The notes under the pieces were generated by a model, which was not told where the DNA came from, searched no databases, and saw only the letters and a program-made list of their open reading frames with translations. Made by a program: the position numbers and the translations under genes. Positions 8,669 to 17,584 of a stretch of DNA of 64,000 nt are shown here, one piece after another; position 1 is the stretch's first letter, and each line of letters starts with the position of its first letter. Origin of the DNA: Streptomyces chartreusis (GTDB lineage: Bacteria > Actinomycetota > Actinomycetes > Streptomycetales > Streptomycetaceae); contig NZ_CP023689.1 in NCBI RefSeq assembly GCF_008704715.1, positions 9,548,001 to 9,612,000 of the forward strand, written 5' to 3'.

Positions 8669-9913
8669 ATGAACCGCGCCGCCGCAACCGGGTCGCTCGC
8701 CCTCACCCTGGCGTCTGCGCTCACCCTCACCGCCTGTGGCGGCTCGGGTGGTGCGGGCGTGGCAGCCGATGCCAAGCAGACCCTGACCGTGTGGGCCATG
8801 GGCACCGAGGGGGAGAAGCTCGGCGACGTCGCCAAGGAGTACGAGAAGACGCACTCCAACATCACCGTGAAGGTCACGCCGGTCGGCTGGGACGTCGCCC
8901 ACCAGAAGCTGGTCGCCGCGGCCGCCGCCGGGAAGCTGCCCGACGTGGTGCAGATGGGCGGGACCTACCTGGGCGAGTTCGCCGACATGGGCGTCCTGGA
9001 ACCGGTCGACACCAAGACCTTCAAGGAGGGCGACTTCTTCCCGGCCGCCTGGCAGCAGGGCTCCTACGACGGTGAGACCTACGGCGTCCCCTGGTACGTC
9101 GACACGCGCGTGCTGTTCTACCGCACCGACCTCGCCGACAAGGCCGGCATCAAGAAGGCCCCGGCCACCATGGCCGAACTCCAGAGCGCGGCGCGGGCCT
9201 ACCAGGAGAAGGCAGGCGCCAAGTGGGGTCTGTCCGTTCAGCCCCGCGGCCTGGACACGGTGCAGAGTTTCTACCCGTTCCTGTTCTCGGCGGGCGGCGC
9301 CATCGTCGACGACGACGGCAAGGCCGTGGTGAACTCCCCCTCCGCCGTGAAGGCGCTGGAGAACTACGGCAGCTTCTTCAAGAAGGGCCTCAGCGACAAG
9401 GGCGTCCAGCCCGGCTACGACGTGACCAAGGACTTCAACACCGGCTCCGTGGCCATGTTCTTCGGCGGCCCCTGGTTCACCGGCCTGCTCGACGACAACT
9501 ACCCCGACCTCAAGGGCAAGTGGGCCATAGCCCCCGTACCCGCGGACCAGGCCTCCGTCTCGATGGCCGGCGGCTCCAGCCTCGCCGTCTCGGCCGACAG
9601 CGACCACAAGGCCGCGGCGAAGGAGTTCGTCTCCTACCTCACCGACGCCAAGGGACAGGCCGACTGGTTCGAGCGCACCAAGGACCTGCCCGCCAACAAG
9701 GCCGCCTGGGAGTCAGGCGACCTCGCCGGCGACCCCGCCCTCCAGATCTGGCGCAAGCAGATGGACACCGCCAGGAGCACCCCCTCCCAGCCCAAGCTGA
9801 CCGAGATCACCTCCAAGGTCGACGCGGCCATCGAGTCGGTCACCCAGGGCAAGTCCACCGCGAAGGCCGCCCTGGACAAGGCCCAGTCCGAGATCGAAGG
9901 CCTCGTGCAGTAA
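8669..9913 (+). CDS. Sugar ABC transporter solute-binding lipoprotein
   Basis: A 414-residue extracytoplasmic binding lipoprotein of the family 1 sugar type (MalE/CebE-like). It has a signal peptide with lipobox TLTAC (Cys23), and then TLTVWAMGTEGEKL, typical of the mature start. Motifs include VPWYVDTRVLFYRTDLADKA and GSVAMFFGGPWFTG. The ATG at 8669 follows a strong AAGGAGGAG. It is the first gene of an operon with two permeases (9930, 10895) and a GH1 glucosidase. No ATPase gene is present; actinobacterial importers of this type usually borrow the shared MsiK ATPase. Confidence 0.95.
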   Translation: MNRAAATGSLALTLASALTLTACGGSGGAGVAADAKQTLTVWAMGTEGEKLGDVAKEYEKTHSNITVKVTPVGWDVAHQKLVAAAAAGKLPDVVQMGGTYLGEFADMGVLEPVDTKTFKEGDFFPAAWQQGSYDGETYGVPWYVDTRVLFYRTDLADKAGIKKAPATMAELQSAARAYQEKAGAKWGLSVQPRGLDTVQSFYPFLFSAGGAIVDDDGKAVVNSPSAVKALENYGSFFKKGLSDKGVQPGYDVTKDFNTGSVAMFFGGPWFTGLLDDNYPDLKGKWAIAPVPADQASVSMAGGSSLAVSADSDHKAAAKEFVSYLTDAKGQADWFERTKDLPANKAAWESGDLAGDPALQIWRKQMDTARSTPSQPKLTEITSKVDAAIESVTQGKSTAKAALDKAQSEIEGLVQ

Positions 9914-9929
9914 GAGAGCGTGCCCCCTC

Positions 9930-10898
9930 ATGTCCCTCACGACAGGACCGGCCGCCCACGCGGCGGCCGTCGACAAGAGCCCCGAGCCCGGCGCGCCCCC
10001 GCGCCGCGGCCGCCGCTCCCTGAACAGACACAACCTCACCGGATGGCTGTTCTCCACGCCCTTCCTGGTGCTGTTCGGCCTGTTCATGCTCTTCCCGATC
10101 GTCGCGACGCTCCTGATGAGCTTCACCGACTTCGGTGCCCGCCACGTCACCCGCCCCCTGGAGGCGGAGTTCGTCGGCCTGGACAACTACACCAAGCTCT
10201 TCCAGGACGACACCTTCCTCAAAGCCCTTTTCAACACCGCCTACTTCGTCGTGGTGGGCGTCCCCGCGACCATCGTCCTGGGGCTCCTCGCGGCGATCCT
10301 GCTGAACAACGGCATCGACCGGGCCCGCACGTTCTTCCGGATCGGCTTCTACGCCCCCGTCGTCACGACCATCGTCGCCGTGGCCATCGTCTGGCGGTTC
10401 GTGCTCGACCCCTCCGACGGACTCATCACCTCCCTCGCCTCCGAGGTCGGCCTGAGCGCACCGGACTTCCTGGGCTCGGAGACCTGGGCCATGCCGTCGC
10501 TGATCGCGATGGCCGTATGGCGCAACCTCGGCACGGTCATGGTGCTGTGCATCGCGGGCCTCCAGGCCATCCCCACGGAGGTCCGCGAGGCCGCCCGGCT
10601 CGACGGCGCCGGCGCCTGGCAGGAACTGCGCCGCATCACCGTCCCCCTGCTGCGGCCCACTCTCCTCTACGCCACCGTCATCACCTCCATCGGCTACCTC
10701 AACGTCTTCGAGGAACCGTTCGTGATGACCCAGGGCGGCCCGTCGGACTCCACCCTGACGGTCTCCCTCGACATGTACCGCGAGGGCTTCAACTTCTTCC
10801 ACATGGGCTATGCCAGCGCCATGGCGTACGTCCTGTTCGTCGTGATCATGGGCATCACGGTGCTCCAGCTCCGCCTGCTGAAGGACAACACCCGATGA
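9930..10898 (+). CDS. Sugar ABC transporter permease (MalF/CebF type)
   Basis: A 322-residue inner-membrane permease with six predicted membrane helices. It has the cytoplasmic EAA loop in its usual place (EVREAARLDGAGAWQELRRI), which docks the ATPase. It lies 16 bases after the binding protein gene, and its stop overlaps the next permease start as ATGA, so it is translationally coupled. The N-terminal 30 residues are polar and cytoplasmic. Together with the gene at 10895 it forms the heterodimeric sugar channel. Confidence 0.95.
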   Translation: MSLTTGPAAHAAAVDKSPEPGAPPRRGRRSLNRHNLTGWLFSTPFLVLFGLFMLFPIVATLLMSFTDFGARHVTRPLEAEFVGLDNYTKLFQDDTFLKALFNTAYFVVVGVPATIVLGLLAAILLNNGIDRARTFFRIGFYAPVVTTIVAVAIVWRFVLDPSDGLITSLASEVGLSAPDFLGSETWAMPSLIAMAVWRNLGTVMVLCIAGLQAIPTEVREAARLDGAGAWQELRRITVPLLRPTLLYATVITSIGYLNVFEEPFVMTQGGPSDSTLTVSLDMYREGFNFFHMGYASAMAYVLFVVIMGITVLQLRLLKDNTR

Positions 10899-11764
10899 CC
10901 GCCGAGACAGCCGTGAAGGCACCTCGCCCGCGCCGGACCGGACGCGTGCGCAAGCCGCTGCTCTACACCGTCGCCTCGGTGGGGCTGCTGGTGATGGCCG
11001 CCCCGTTCCTGTGGATGGCGCTGTCGGCGTTCAAGACCCGGCAGGACCTCACGGCGAGCCCGCCCGTGTGGATCCCCACGACCTGGACGCTGGACAACTT
11101 CAGCGCCCTGCTCGACCAGCTCGACATGCCGCGGTACTTCCTCAACTCGCTGATCGTGGCCGTCCTCGTGACCGTCAGCAACCTGCTGTTCTGCTCGATG
11201 CTCGGCTACGCGCTGGCAAAGCTCGACTTCTCCGGCCGCTCCAAGGTCTTCGGCCTGGTCCTGGCCGCGCTGATGGTCCCCGGCAACCTCATGATCCTGC
11301 CGCTGTACGTGCTGATGAACGGAATGGGCCTGATCGACACCTACGCCGGTCTCGTCCTGCCGTTCGCCGCGGGCGCGTTCGGCGTGTTCCTCATGCGGCA
11401 GTTCATGCTCCAGGTCCCCGACGAACTGCTGGAGGCGGCCCGCATCGACGGCGCGGGGGAGTGGTACATCTTCTGGCGGATCGTGCTGCCCCTGGTCAAG
11501 CCGGCCCTCGCCACGCTGACGATCTTCGCGTTCCTCGGTTCCTGGAACAACTTCATCTGGCCTCTGATCGCCACCAACGACCCCGACAAGTACACCCTGC
11601 CGGTGGCTCTGGCGACCTTCGCCAACGATCCGAACCGTACGGTCGCCGGCGGCAACGGCATGCTGATGGCCGGCTCCCTGCTCGTGGTCCTGCCGGTCCT
11701 GCTGGTCTTCGCCGTCCTGCAACGGCACTTCACCCAGGGCATCGCCACCGCCGGCATCAAATAG
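10895..11764 (+). CDS. Sugar ABC transporter permease (MalG/CebG type)
   Basis: A 289-residue membrane protein with six helices and the EAA loop ELLEAARIDGAGEWYIFWRI. The start is fixed by the ATGA overlap with the preceding permease gene. It ends 107 bp before the GH1 glucosidase. Its C-terminal residues (QRHFTQGIATAGIK) match the usual MalG-type ending. It works with the 9930 permease and the 8669 lipoprotein. Confidence 0.95.
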   Translation: MTAETAVKAPRPRRTGRVRKPLLYTVASVGLLVMAAPFLWMALSAFKTRQDLTASPPVWIPTTWTLDNFSALLDQLDMPRYFLNSLIVAVLVTVSNLLFCSMLGYALAKLDFSGRSKVFGLVLAALMVPGNLMILPLYVLMNGMGLIDTYAGLVLPFAAGAFGVFLMRQFMLQVPDELLEAARIDGAGEWYIFWRIVLPLVKPALATLTIFAFLGSWNNFIWPLIATNDPDKYTLPVALATFANDPNRTVAGGNGMLMAGSLLVVLPVLLVFAVLQRHFTQGIATAGIK

Positions 11765-11871
11765 CCCCCTCTGCCACCACGTCACCCACCCCGGTGCTCG
11801 CCCGCACCGCCCCGGGGCCGGGCCGCCATGCCCACACCCCCCACCCCCTACCGGAAAGACAGCGACACAAG

Positions 11872-13077
11872 ATGACGCACCGCACCGCCATTCCCTTTCC
11901 CGACGGCTTCCTGTGGGGCGCCTCCACCGCCGGCCACCAGATCGAGGGGAACAACGTCAACAGCGACTGGTGGCGCAAGGAGCACGACCCGGCGGCCGGC
12001 ATCGAGGAACCCAGCCTGGACGCCTGCGACAGCTACCACCGCTGGGACGAGGACATGGACCTCCTCGCCGAACTCGGCTTCACCGACTACCGCTTCGGCA
12101 TCGAGTGGTCCCGCATCGAGCCGGTCCCCGGCACCTTCTCCCGCGCCGAGATCGCCCACTACCGCCGCATGGTCGAAGGCGCCCTCGCCCGCGGACTGCG
12201 CCCCATGGTCACCCTGCACCACTTCACCGTCCCGCAGTGGTTCGAGGACCTCGGCGGCTGGACCGCGGACGGCGCCGTCGACCTCTTCGTCCGCTACGTC
12301 GGGCAGTGCGCACCGATCATCGCCGACGGTGTGCCGTACGTGTGCACCATCAACGAGCCCAACATGATCGCCGTGATGGCCGGTGCCGCGAAGGCCGGCG
12401 ACCAGGGCTTCCCGCCGGCAGGCCTGCCCACCCCGGACGAGGAGACCACCCACGCGGTCATCGCCGCGCACCACGCGGCCGTGAAGGCCCTGCGCGGCAA
12501 GCACCCCGACATCAAGGTCGGCTGGACCGTCGCCAACCAGGTCTACCAGGCACTGCCCGGCGCCGAGCAGGTCACCGCCGACTACCGCCACCCGCGCGAG
12601 GACGTCTTCATCGAGGCCGCCCGCGGCGACGACTGGATCGGCGTCCAGTCCTACACCCGCACCAAGATCGGCGCCGACGGCCCGATCCCCGCCCCCGAGG
12701 ACGCCGAACGCACCCTCACGCAGTGGGAGTACTACCCGGCCGCGGTCGGCCACGCGCTGCGCCACACCGCCGCCGTCATCGGCGACGACACCCCGCTGAT
12801 CGTCACCGAGAACGGCATCGCCACCGCCGACGACACCCGCCGCGTCGACTACTACGCCGGCGCCCTCGACGCCGTCGCCGCCTGCCTCGACGACGGCCTC
12901 AACGTCCGGGGGTACCTGGCCTGGAGCGCCCTGGACAACTACGAATGGGGCTCCTACCGGCCCACTTTCGGGCTCATCGCCGTAGACCCCGTCACCTTCG
13001 CCCGCATGGCCAAGCCCTCCGCGGAATGGCTGGGCAGCCTGGGCCGCGAGCGCGCGCTGCCCCGCGCGGGCGCCTGA
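11872..13077 (+). CDS. GH1 beta-glucosidase
   Basis: A 401-residue cytoplasmic glycoside hydrolase family 1 enzyme; there is no signal peptide. The N-terminal signature FPDGFLWGASTAGHQIEG is present. The acid/base glutamate lies in TINEPN (Glu162) and the nucleophile in IVTENG (Glu313). The C-terminal AWSALDNYEWG segment binds the glycone. At 401 residues it is somewhat shorter than most members (about 440-480), with all catalytic elements retained. It probably hydrolyses beta-linked glucooligosaccharides imported by the upstream ABC system. The linkage specificity cannot be read from the sequence. Confidence 0.93.
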   Translation: MTHRTAIPFPDGFLWGASTAGHQIEGNNVNSDWWRKEHDPAAGIEEPSLDACDSYHRWDEDMDLLAELGFTDYRFGIEWSRIEPVPGTFSRAEIAHYRRMVEGALARGLRPMVTLHHFTVPQWFEDLGGWTADGAVDLFVRYVGQCAPIIADGVPYVCTINEPNMIAVMAGAAKAGDQGFPPAGLPTPDEETTHAVIAAHHAAVKALRGKHPDIKVGWTVANQVYQALPGAEQVTADYRHPREDVFIEAARGDDWIGVQSYTRTKIGADGPIPAPEDAERTLTQWEYYPAAVGHALRHTAAVIGDDTPLIVTENGIATADDTRRVDYYAGALDAVAACLDDGLNVRGYLAWSALDNYEWGSYRPTFGLIAVDPVTFARMAKPSAEWLGSLGRERALPRAGA

Positions 13078-13105
13078 ACCACCAACGGCTGACCCACCAC
13101 AGACG

Positions 13106-13146
13106 GGCGGGGGCCGGCCGGCTCCTGACACCGGCCGGCCCCCGCC
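13106..13146. terminator. Strong hairpin after the GH1 gene
   Basis: A perfect 16-bp inverted repeat, GGCGGGGGCCGGCCGG with its complement, with a 9-base loop, begins 28 bases after the GH1 stop. No T-run follows, as is usual for GC-rich actinobacterial terminators. It either ends the importer/glucosidase transcript or attenuates read-through into the secreted enzyme gene at 13248. Confidence 0.75.
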
Positions 13147-13166
13147 ACACCCCCTCAGCAACTCCT

Positions 13167-13196
13167 CGGCACGACCCGGCACGACCCGGCACGACC
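13167..13196. repeat. Three tandem copies of a 10-bp unit
   Basis: CGGCACGACC is repeated three times without interruption, about 50 bases upstream of the secreted glycoamylase-family gene. A 10-bp period equals one helical turn. No function is assigned. Confidence 0.7.
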
Positions 13197-13247
13197 GCAC
13201 CACGGCACACGTATCCCGTCCGCCAGCACCCGAGGGAGCCAGATCAG

Positions 13248-14666
13248 ATGAACCGCCGAAGCTTCCTGACGGCCGCCGCCACCACCGCCGCGGCCGTCAC
13301 CACCGCGACCCCGCTCACCGCACAGGCCGCCCCCGCGTCCCGCTCCGACTCCGAACGCCGCCTGCTGCGCGAGTGGTTCACCGCGACCCACCGCTCGATG
13401 GAGGCCATGACGACCGAATTCGGCCTGGCCGCCGACAAGATCGACGTCAGCGGCAGCGGCACACCGGTGCCCTCCGCGCAGACCTCGCCGACCAACATCG
13501 GCTGCGGCCTGTGGTCCACCGTCGCCGCCGCGGGTCTAGGCGTCATCTCCGGGACGACGATGCGCCGCCGCCTCGAACGCGCGCTGAGCGCCGTCGAGCG
13601 ACTGGAACGCGCCCACGGCTTCTGGTTCAACTGGTACGACGCCCACGACGGCTCCCTGCTGACGACCTGGCCCGAGACGGGCGACCCGATCCGTCCCTTC
13701 CTCTCCAGCGTCGACAACGCATGGCTGGTGACCGGCCTGCGCATCGCCGCCCACGCCGACCCGTCCCTGCGCCCACGCGTCGCCGCGCTCCTCGCCGACG
13801 CCGACTGGTCGTACTACTACACGCCCTACGACCCGGCGGACCCCGTCGCCGGCCCGGGCCAGCTCCGCGGCGGCTTCTGGCCGGACAAGCCCGGCAAGGG
13901 CGAGCCCACCGGCCACCACTACGGAGCCCTCAACACCGAGCCCCGGATGGCCAGTTACCTCGGCATCGCCGACGGCTCGCTGCCCACCGACCACTACTGG
14001 CACCTGCTGCGCACCCTGCTCCCCGGAGCGGGCCAGGAACAGCAACCACAGGGCGAGTACGCCGACGTCGACGGCGTACGCGTCTGGGAGGGCCACTACA
14101 CCTACAGAGGACGCGACCTCGTCCCCACCTGGGGCGGCTCGATGTTCGAGGCACTGATGGTCCCCCTCTTCGTGCCCGAGGCCGAATGGTCCCCGCACTC
14201 CTGGGGCACCACGCACCAGCGCTACGTCCGCAGCCAGATCGAACACGGCCTGAAGGAGGCGGGATACGGCTACTGGGGCTTCTCCCCGGCCTCCATCCCC
14301 GACGGCGGCTACCGCGAGTACGGCGTCGACGCCATCGGCATGCAGGAGGACGGCTACAACTCACTCGGCGTCGTCACCCCGCACGCCAACTTCCTCGCCC
14401 TCCCCCAGGCCCCCACCGAGGCCCTCGCCAACCTCCGCGGCCTCGCCCGCGCCTTCGACGCCTACGACGACCGCTACGGCTTCCGCGACTCGGTCGACGT
14501 CACCACCGGCCACGTGAGCGACTACGTCCTGGCCCTCGACCAGGGCATGATCACCGCGGCCCTGGCCCAGCGACTGCAGCCCGGCCTCCTCCAGGCCCCC
14601 TTCCGCACGGGCGGCTTCACCAGCCGAGTACGACCCCTGCTGCGCAAGGAGCAGTTCTCGATCTGA
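13248..14666 (+). CDS. Tat-secreted glycoamylase-family (PF10091/GH144-like) enzyme
   Basis: A 472-residue secreted enzyme. The N-terminus is a Tat signal peptide (RRSFLT followed by an Ala/Thr-rich hydrophobic stretch, cleavage after AQA near residue 27). The C-terminal half matches the glycoamylase (PF10091) pattern: GGSMFEALMVPLFVP, IPDGGYREYGVDAIGMQEDG, VVTPHANFLALPQAP, ALDQGMITAALA. Known biochemically studied members with this domain include GH144 endo-beta-1,2-glucanases. The ATG at 13248 has a GGGAG-type site upstream. It lies behind a sugar importer and a GH1 glucosidase, consistent with extracellular cleavage of a glucan followed by uptake. The substrate is inference. Confidence 0.8.
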   Translation: MNRRSFLTAAATTAAAVTTATPLTAQAAPASRSDSERRLLREWFTATHRSMEAMTTEFGLAADKIDVSGSGTPVPSAQTSPTNIGCGLWSTVAAAGLGVISGTTMRRRLERALSAVERLERAHGFWFNWYDAHDGSLLTTWPETGDPIRPFLSSVDNAWLVTGLRIAAHADPSLRPRVAALLADADWSYYYTPYDPADPVAGPGQLRGGFWPDKPGKGEPTGHHYGALNTEPRMASYLGIADGSLPTDHYWHLLRTLLPGAGQEQQPQGEYADVDGVRVWEGHYTYRGRDLVPTWGGSMFEALMVPLFVPEAEWSPHSWGTTHQRYVRSQIEHGLKEAGYGYWGFSPASIPDGGYREYGVDAIGMQEDGYNSLGVVTPHANFLALPQAPTEALANLRGLARAFDAYDDRYGFRDSVDVTTGHVSDYVLALDQGMITAALAQRLQPGLLQAPFRTGGFTSRVRPLLRKEQFSI

Positions 14667-14680
14667 CCGACCCGTGGGGC

Positions 14681-17401
14681 TCACCGGTCGGCCTTCGCTG
14701 CGGTTGCCACCGGGACCGGCTCCTCGATGACGTCGGGCAGGGCCTGTTCTGCCCAGATGACCTTGCCCTGGGGGGTGTAGCGGGTGCCCCAGCGCTCCGC
14801 CATCTGGGAGACCAGGAACAGGCCCCGGCCGCCCTCGTCCGTCGTCGCGGCGTAGCGCAGGTGGGGCGAGGTGCTGCTGCCGTCGGAGACCTCGCAGGTC
14901 AGGGCTCGGTCGCGGATCAGCCGCACGTGGATCGGCTCGGCGCCGTAGCGGATGGCGTTGGTGATGAGTTCGCTGAGGATGAGTTCCATCGTGAAGCCGA
15001 GTTCGGCCAGGCCCCACGCCTCCAGCTTGCCGGACACGGCGTCGCGCATTCCCGCGACCGCCGCCGGGTCCGGCCGGACGTCCCAGTCGGCGATCCGGTC
15101 GGCCGGCAGTTGCCGCGTACGGGCGACGAGCAGCGCGACGTCGTCCTTGGGGCGCTCGGGGAGCAGGCTGTCCAGCACGTACCTGCAGGTCTCCTCCGGC
15201 GGGCGCTGGGGGTGGCCGGTCAGCGCGTCGCGCAGCAGTTCCATGCCGACGTCCAGGTCACGCCTGCGGTCCTCGATGAGGCCGTCCGTGTAGAGGACGA
15301 GCTGGGTGCCCTCGTCGAGGCAGAGCTCCGCGGTCTGGAACGGCATCCCACCGACGCCGAGGGGCGGACCGGCCGGCACGTCAGGGAAGGTGACGGTTCC
15401 GTCGGGCCGGACCAGCGCGGGCGCCAGATGCCCGGCACGCGCCATGACGTAGCGGCGCGTCACCGGGTCGTAGATCCCGTACAGGCAGGTCGCGCCGACG
15501 ACGCCCGAGGCACTCGCCGCCGCCTCGTTCTGGTCGATTCGGCCGACCAGGTCGTCCAGGTGGCCCAGCAACTCGTCCGGCGGCAGATCCAGCGCGGAGA
15601 AGTTGTGCACCGCGGTCCGCAGCCGGCCCATCGTGGCGGCCGCGTGGAGCCCGTGGCCGACCACGTCGCCGACGGCCAGTGCCACCCGGCTCCCCGGCAG
15701 GGGAATCACGTCGAACCAGTCCCCGCCCACGCCCGACTGAGCGGGCAGATACCGGTAGGCGATGTCCAGGGCGTTCTGCTCGGGCATGGCCTGCGGCAGC
15801 AGGCTGCGCTGGAGGGTGACCGCCATCGCGTGCTCGCGGGTGTAGCGGCGGGCGTTGTCGATGCTTATCGCGGCACGGGCCACCAGCTCCTCCGCCAGCG
15901 ACAGGTCCTCCTCGTCGAAGCTGTCGTGATGGTGGCCGCGCCAGAAGTTGGCCATGCCCAGCACGACGCCCCGGGCCTGGATGGGGGCGGTGATCAGGGA
16001 ATGGATGCCGTAGTCGATGATCGCCTTGGCGCGCTCCGGGTCCTGTACGCGCCAGGACGTGGCGCTCGGCAGGTTGCTCACCAGCTGGGAGCGTCCGCTG
16101 CCGTACCCGCGCGCCTGGGGCGTAGCCGGCTGATAGGCGAACAGCCGGCCCTGCTCGGACAGCGGATGATCGTCCCTGATCCCGCACACGGCCGCGCGTC
16201 GCATGTCCGCCGCCGTGGGCGCCGGCTCCTCGCCGTGCAGGACGGCGTCGGCCAGGTCGACGGTGACGAAGTCCGCGAACCGCGGGATGGGGACGCGCGC
16301 CAACTCGTCGGCGGTGCGGAGCACGTCCAGGGTGGTGCCGACGCGCAGCCCGGCGTCGTACAGCAGCCTCAGCCGCTCCCGTGCGACCTCCGCCCTGCCG
16401 GTCACCGCCTGGAGTTCGGTGGAGTCGCGCAGCGTCACCACCGTTCCCTTGGGGCCGCCGTCAAGATCCGTGGGCCGCTGGTTGACCGCGAGCAGCCGTT
16501 CCCCGGAGAGGTGCACCTCGTCCGTGGCCTCGCGGCCGGAGACGAGCAGCTCCTTCGTGCCGGGATCGAGGCCCGGCAGCTCCGGCACGAGCCGTCCCTC
16601 GACGTCCGGCGGCAGCTCCAGCAGCCGTCTGGCCTCGTCGTTCGCCAGCATCAGCCGACCGTCCGGGGAAACGATCAGGACACCTTCCCGTACGGAGTGG
16701 AGCACCGTGTCGTGGTGCTCGTACATCAAGGTCATCTCGTCCGGGGCGAGGCTGTGCGTCTGCCGTCGCAGGCGCCTGCCCACCAGTGCCGTCACTCCGG
16801 TGGACAGTGCGAGGGCCGCGGCCCCGGCGCCCAGGATGATCGGCAGCTGCCGGTCCACCTGGCTCTCGACGTTCTTGACCTTCATCCCGGCCGAGACGAG
16901 CGCCACCACCTGGTCCTCGGTGTTCTTGATCGGGACCGTGGCCTGCACCTCACGGCCGAGCGGGCCGTTGACGCTCTCCACGTAGACCTTGCCCGCCAGC
17001 GACGGCCCGATCTCGCCCACGAACCGCTTCCCGATCCGGTCCGGCAAGGGGTGCGTGTACCGGATGCCCTCGGTGTTCATGACCACGATGAAGTCGACAC
17101 CGGCAGCCCTGCGCGCCGCCTCCGTGAGCGGCTGGAGGATCTTGCTCGGATCCGGGGTCTCCAGGGCCGCCAGGACACCCGGTGAGTGCGCGAACGTCTG
17201 GGCCACGGCAGTGGAGCGGTGCCTGGCCTCGGCGCTGGTGTCCCGCTCCGACTGGAGGACGAGGGCAATGACGGCGCAGGTCACCAGCAGCACCACCAGA
17301 GCCACCTGGAAGACCAGCACCTGCCCGGCCACGCTTCGCGTGCTCCTGTTGAACAGCCGTTTGACGGATAGGTGCCGAAAACGGGCGAATCGATTCGCCA
17401 T
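14681..17401 (-). CDS. Membrane SpoIIE-type PP2C phosphatase with sensor, PAS, GAF and ATPase domains
   Basis: A 906-residue signalling protein. Two membrane helices (about 25-48 and 183-205) flank an extracytoplasmic Cache-like sensor (VVMNTEGIRYTHP, typical of the CitA/DcuS class). Then come PAS (about 225-330), GAF (about 350-520) and a PP2C domain (about 540-760: GGDWFDV, GDVVGHGL, YTDGLIE, PKDDVALLV). The C-terminus is an RsbW-like ATPase (ELITNAIRYG, GRGLFLVSQMAERWG). Such proteins dephosphorylate anti-anti-sigma factors and the ATPase part can act as an anti-sigma kinase. The ATG at 17401 has AAAGG upstream. It converges with the secreted enzyme at 14666, leaving only 14 bases. Confidence 0.95.
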   Translation of the reverse strand: MANRFARFRHLSVKRLFNRSTRSVAGQVLVFQVALVVLLVTCAVIALVLQSERDTSAEARHRSTAVAQTFAHSPGVLAALETPDPSKILQPLTEAARRAAGVDFIVVMNTEGIRYTHPLPDRIGKRFVGEIGPSLAGKVYVESVNGPLGREVQATVPIKNTEDQVVALVSAGMKVKNVESQVDRQLPIILGAGAAALALSTGVTALVGRRLRRQTHSLAPDEMTLMYEHHDTVLHSVREGVLIVSPDGRLMLANDEARRLLELPPDVEGRLVPELPGLDPGTKELLVSGREATDEVHLSGERLLAVNQRPTDLDGGPKGTVVTLRDSTELQAVTGRAEVARERLRLLYDAGLRVGTTLDVLRTADELARVPIPRFADFVTVDLADAVLHGEEPAPTAADMRRAAVCGIRDDHPLSEQGRLFAYQPATPQARGYGSGRSQLVSNLPSATSWRVQDPERAKAIIDYGIHSLITAPIQARGVVLGMANFWRGHHHDSFDEEDLSLAEELVARAAISIDNARRYTREHAMAVTLQRSLLPQAMPEQNALDIAYRYLPAQSGVGGDWFDVIPLPGSRVALAVGDVVGHGLHAAATMGRLRTAVHNFSALDLPPDELLGHLDDLVGRIDQNEAAASASGVVGATCLYGIYDPVTRRYVMARAGHLAPALVRPDGTVTFPDVPAGPPLGVGGMPFQTAELCLDEGTQLVLYTDGLIEDRRRDLDVGMELLRDALTGHPQRPPEETCRYVLDSLLPERPKDDVALLVARTRQLPADRIADWDVRPDPAAVAGMRDAVSGKLEAWGLAELGFTMELILSELITNAIRYGAEPIHVRLIRDRALTCEVSDGSSTSPHLRYAATTDEGGRGLFLVSQMAERWGTRYTPQGKVIWAEQALPDVIEEPVPVATAAKADR

Positions 17402-17584
17402 GCGACCTTTCTAGCATCGGTGATCCCGGGAGGCCAGGGCCCATTCACGGGATCCTTATCCGGCTGACCTCGGACATCTGTGCCGTCGCGCCTGTCTGAC
17501 CTCGGATCCCGGGGCTCGGTCGTCCGTCCCGGACGCCCGCGCGGGGCGGTGATTTCTCCGCGCTCGATGCCCACTTAGGCCGAT

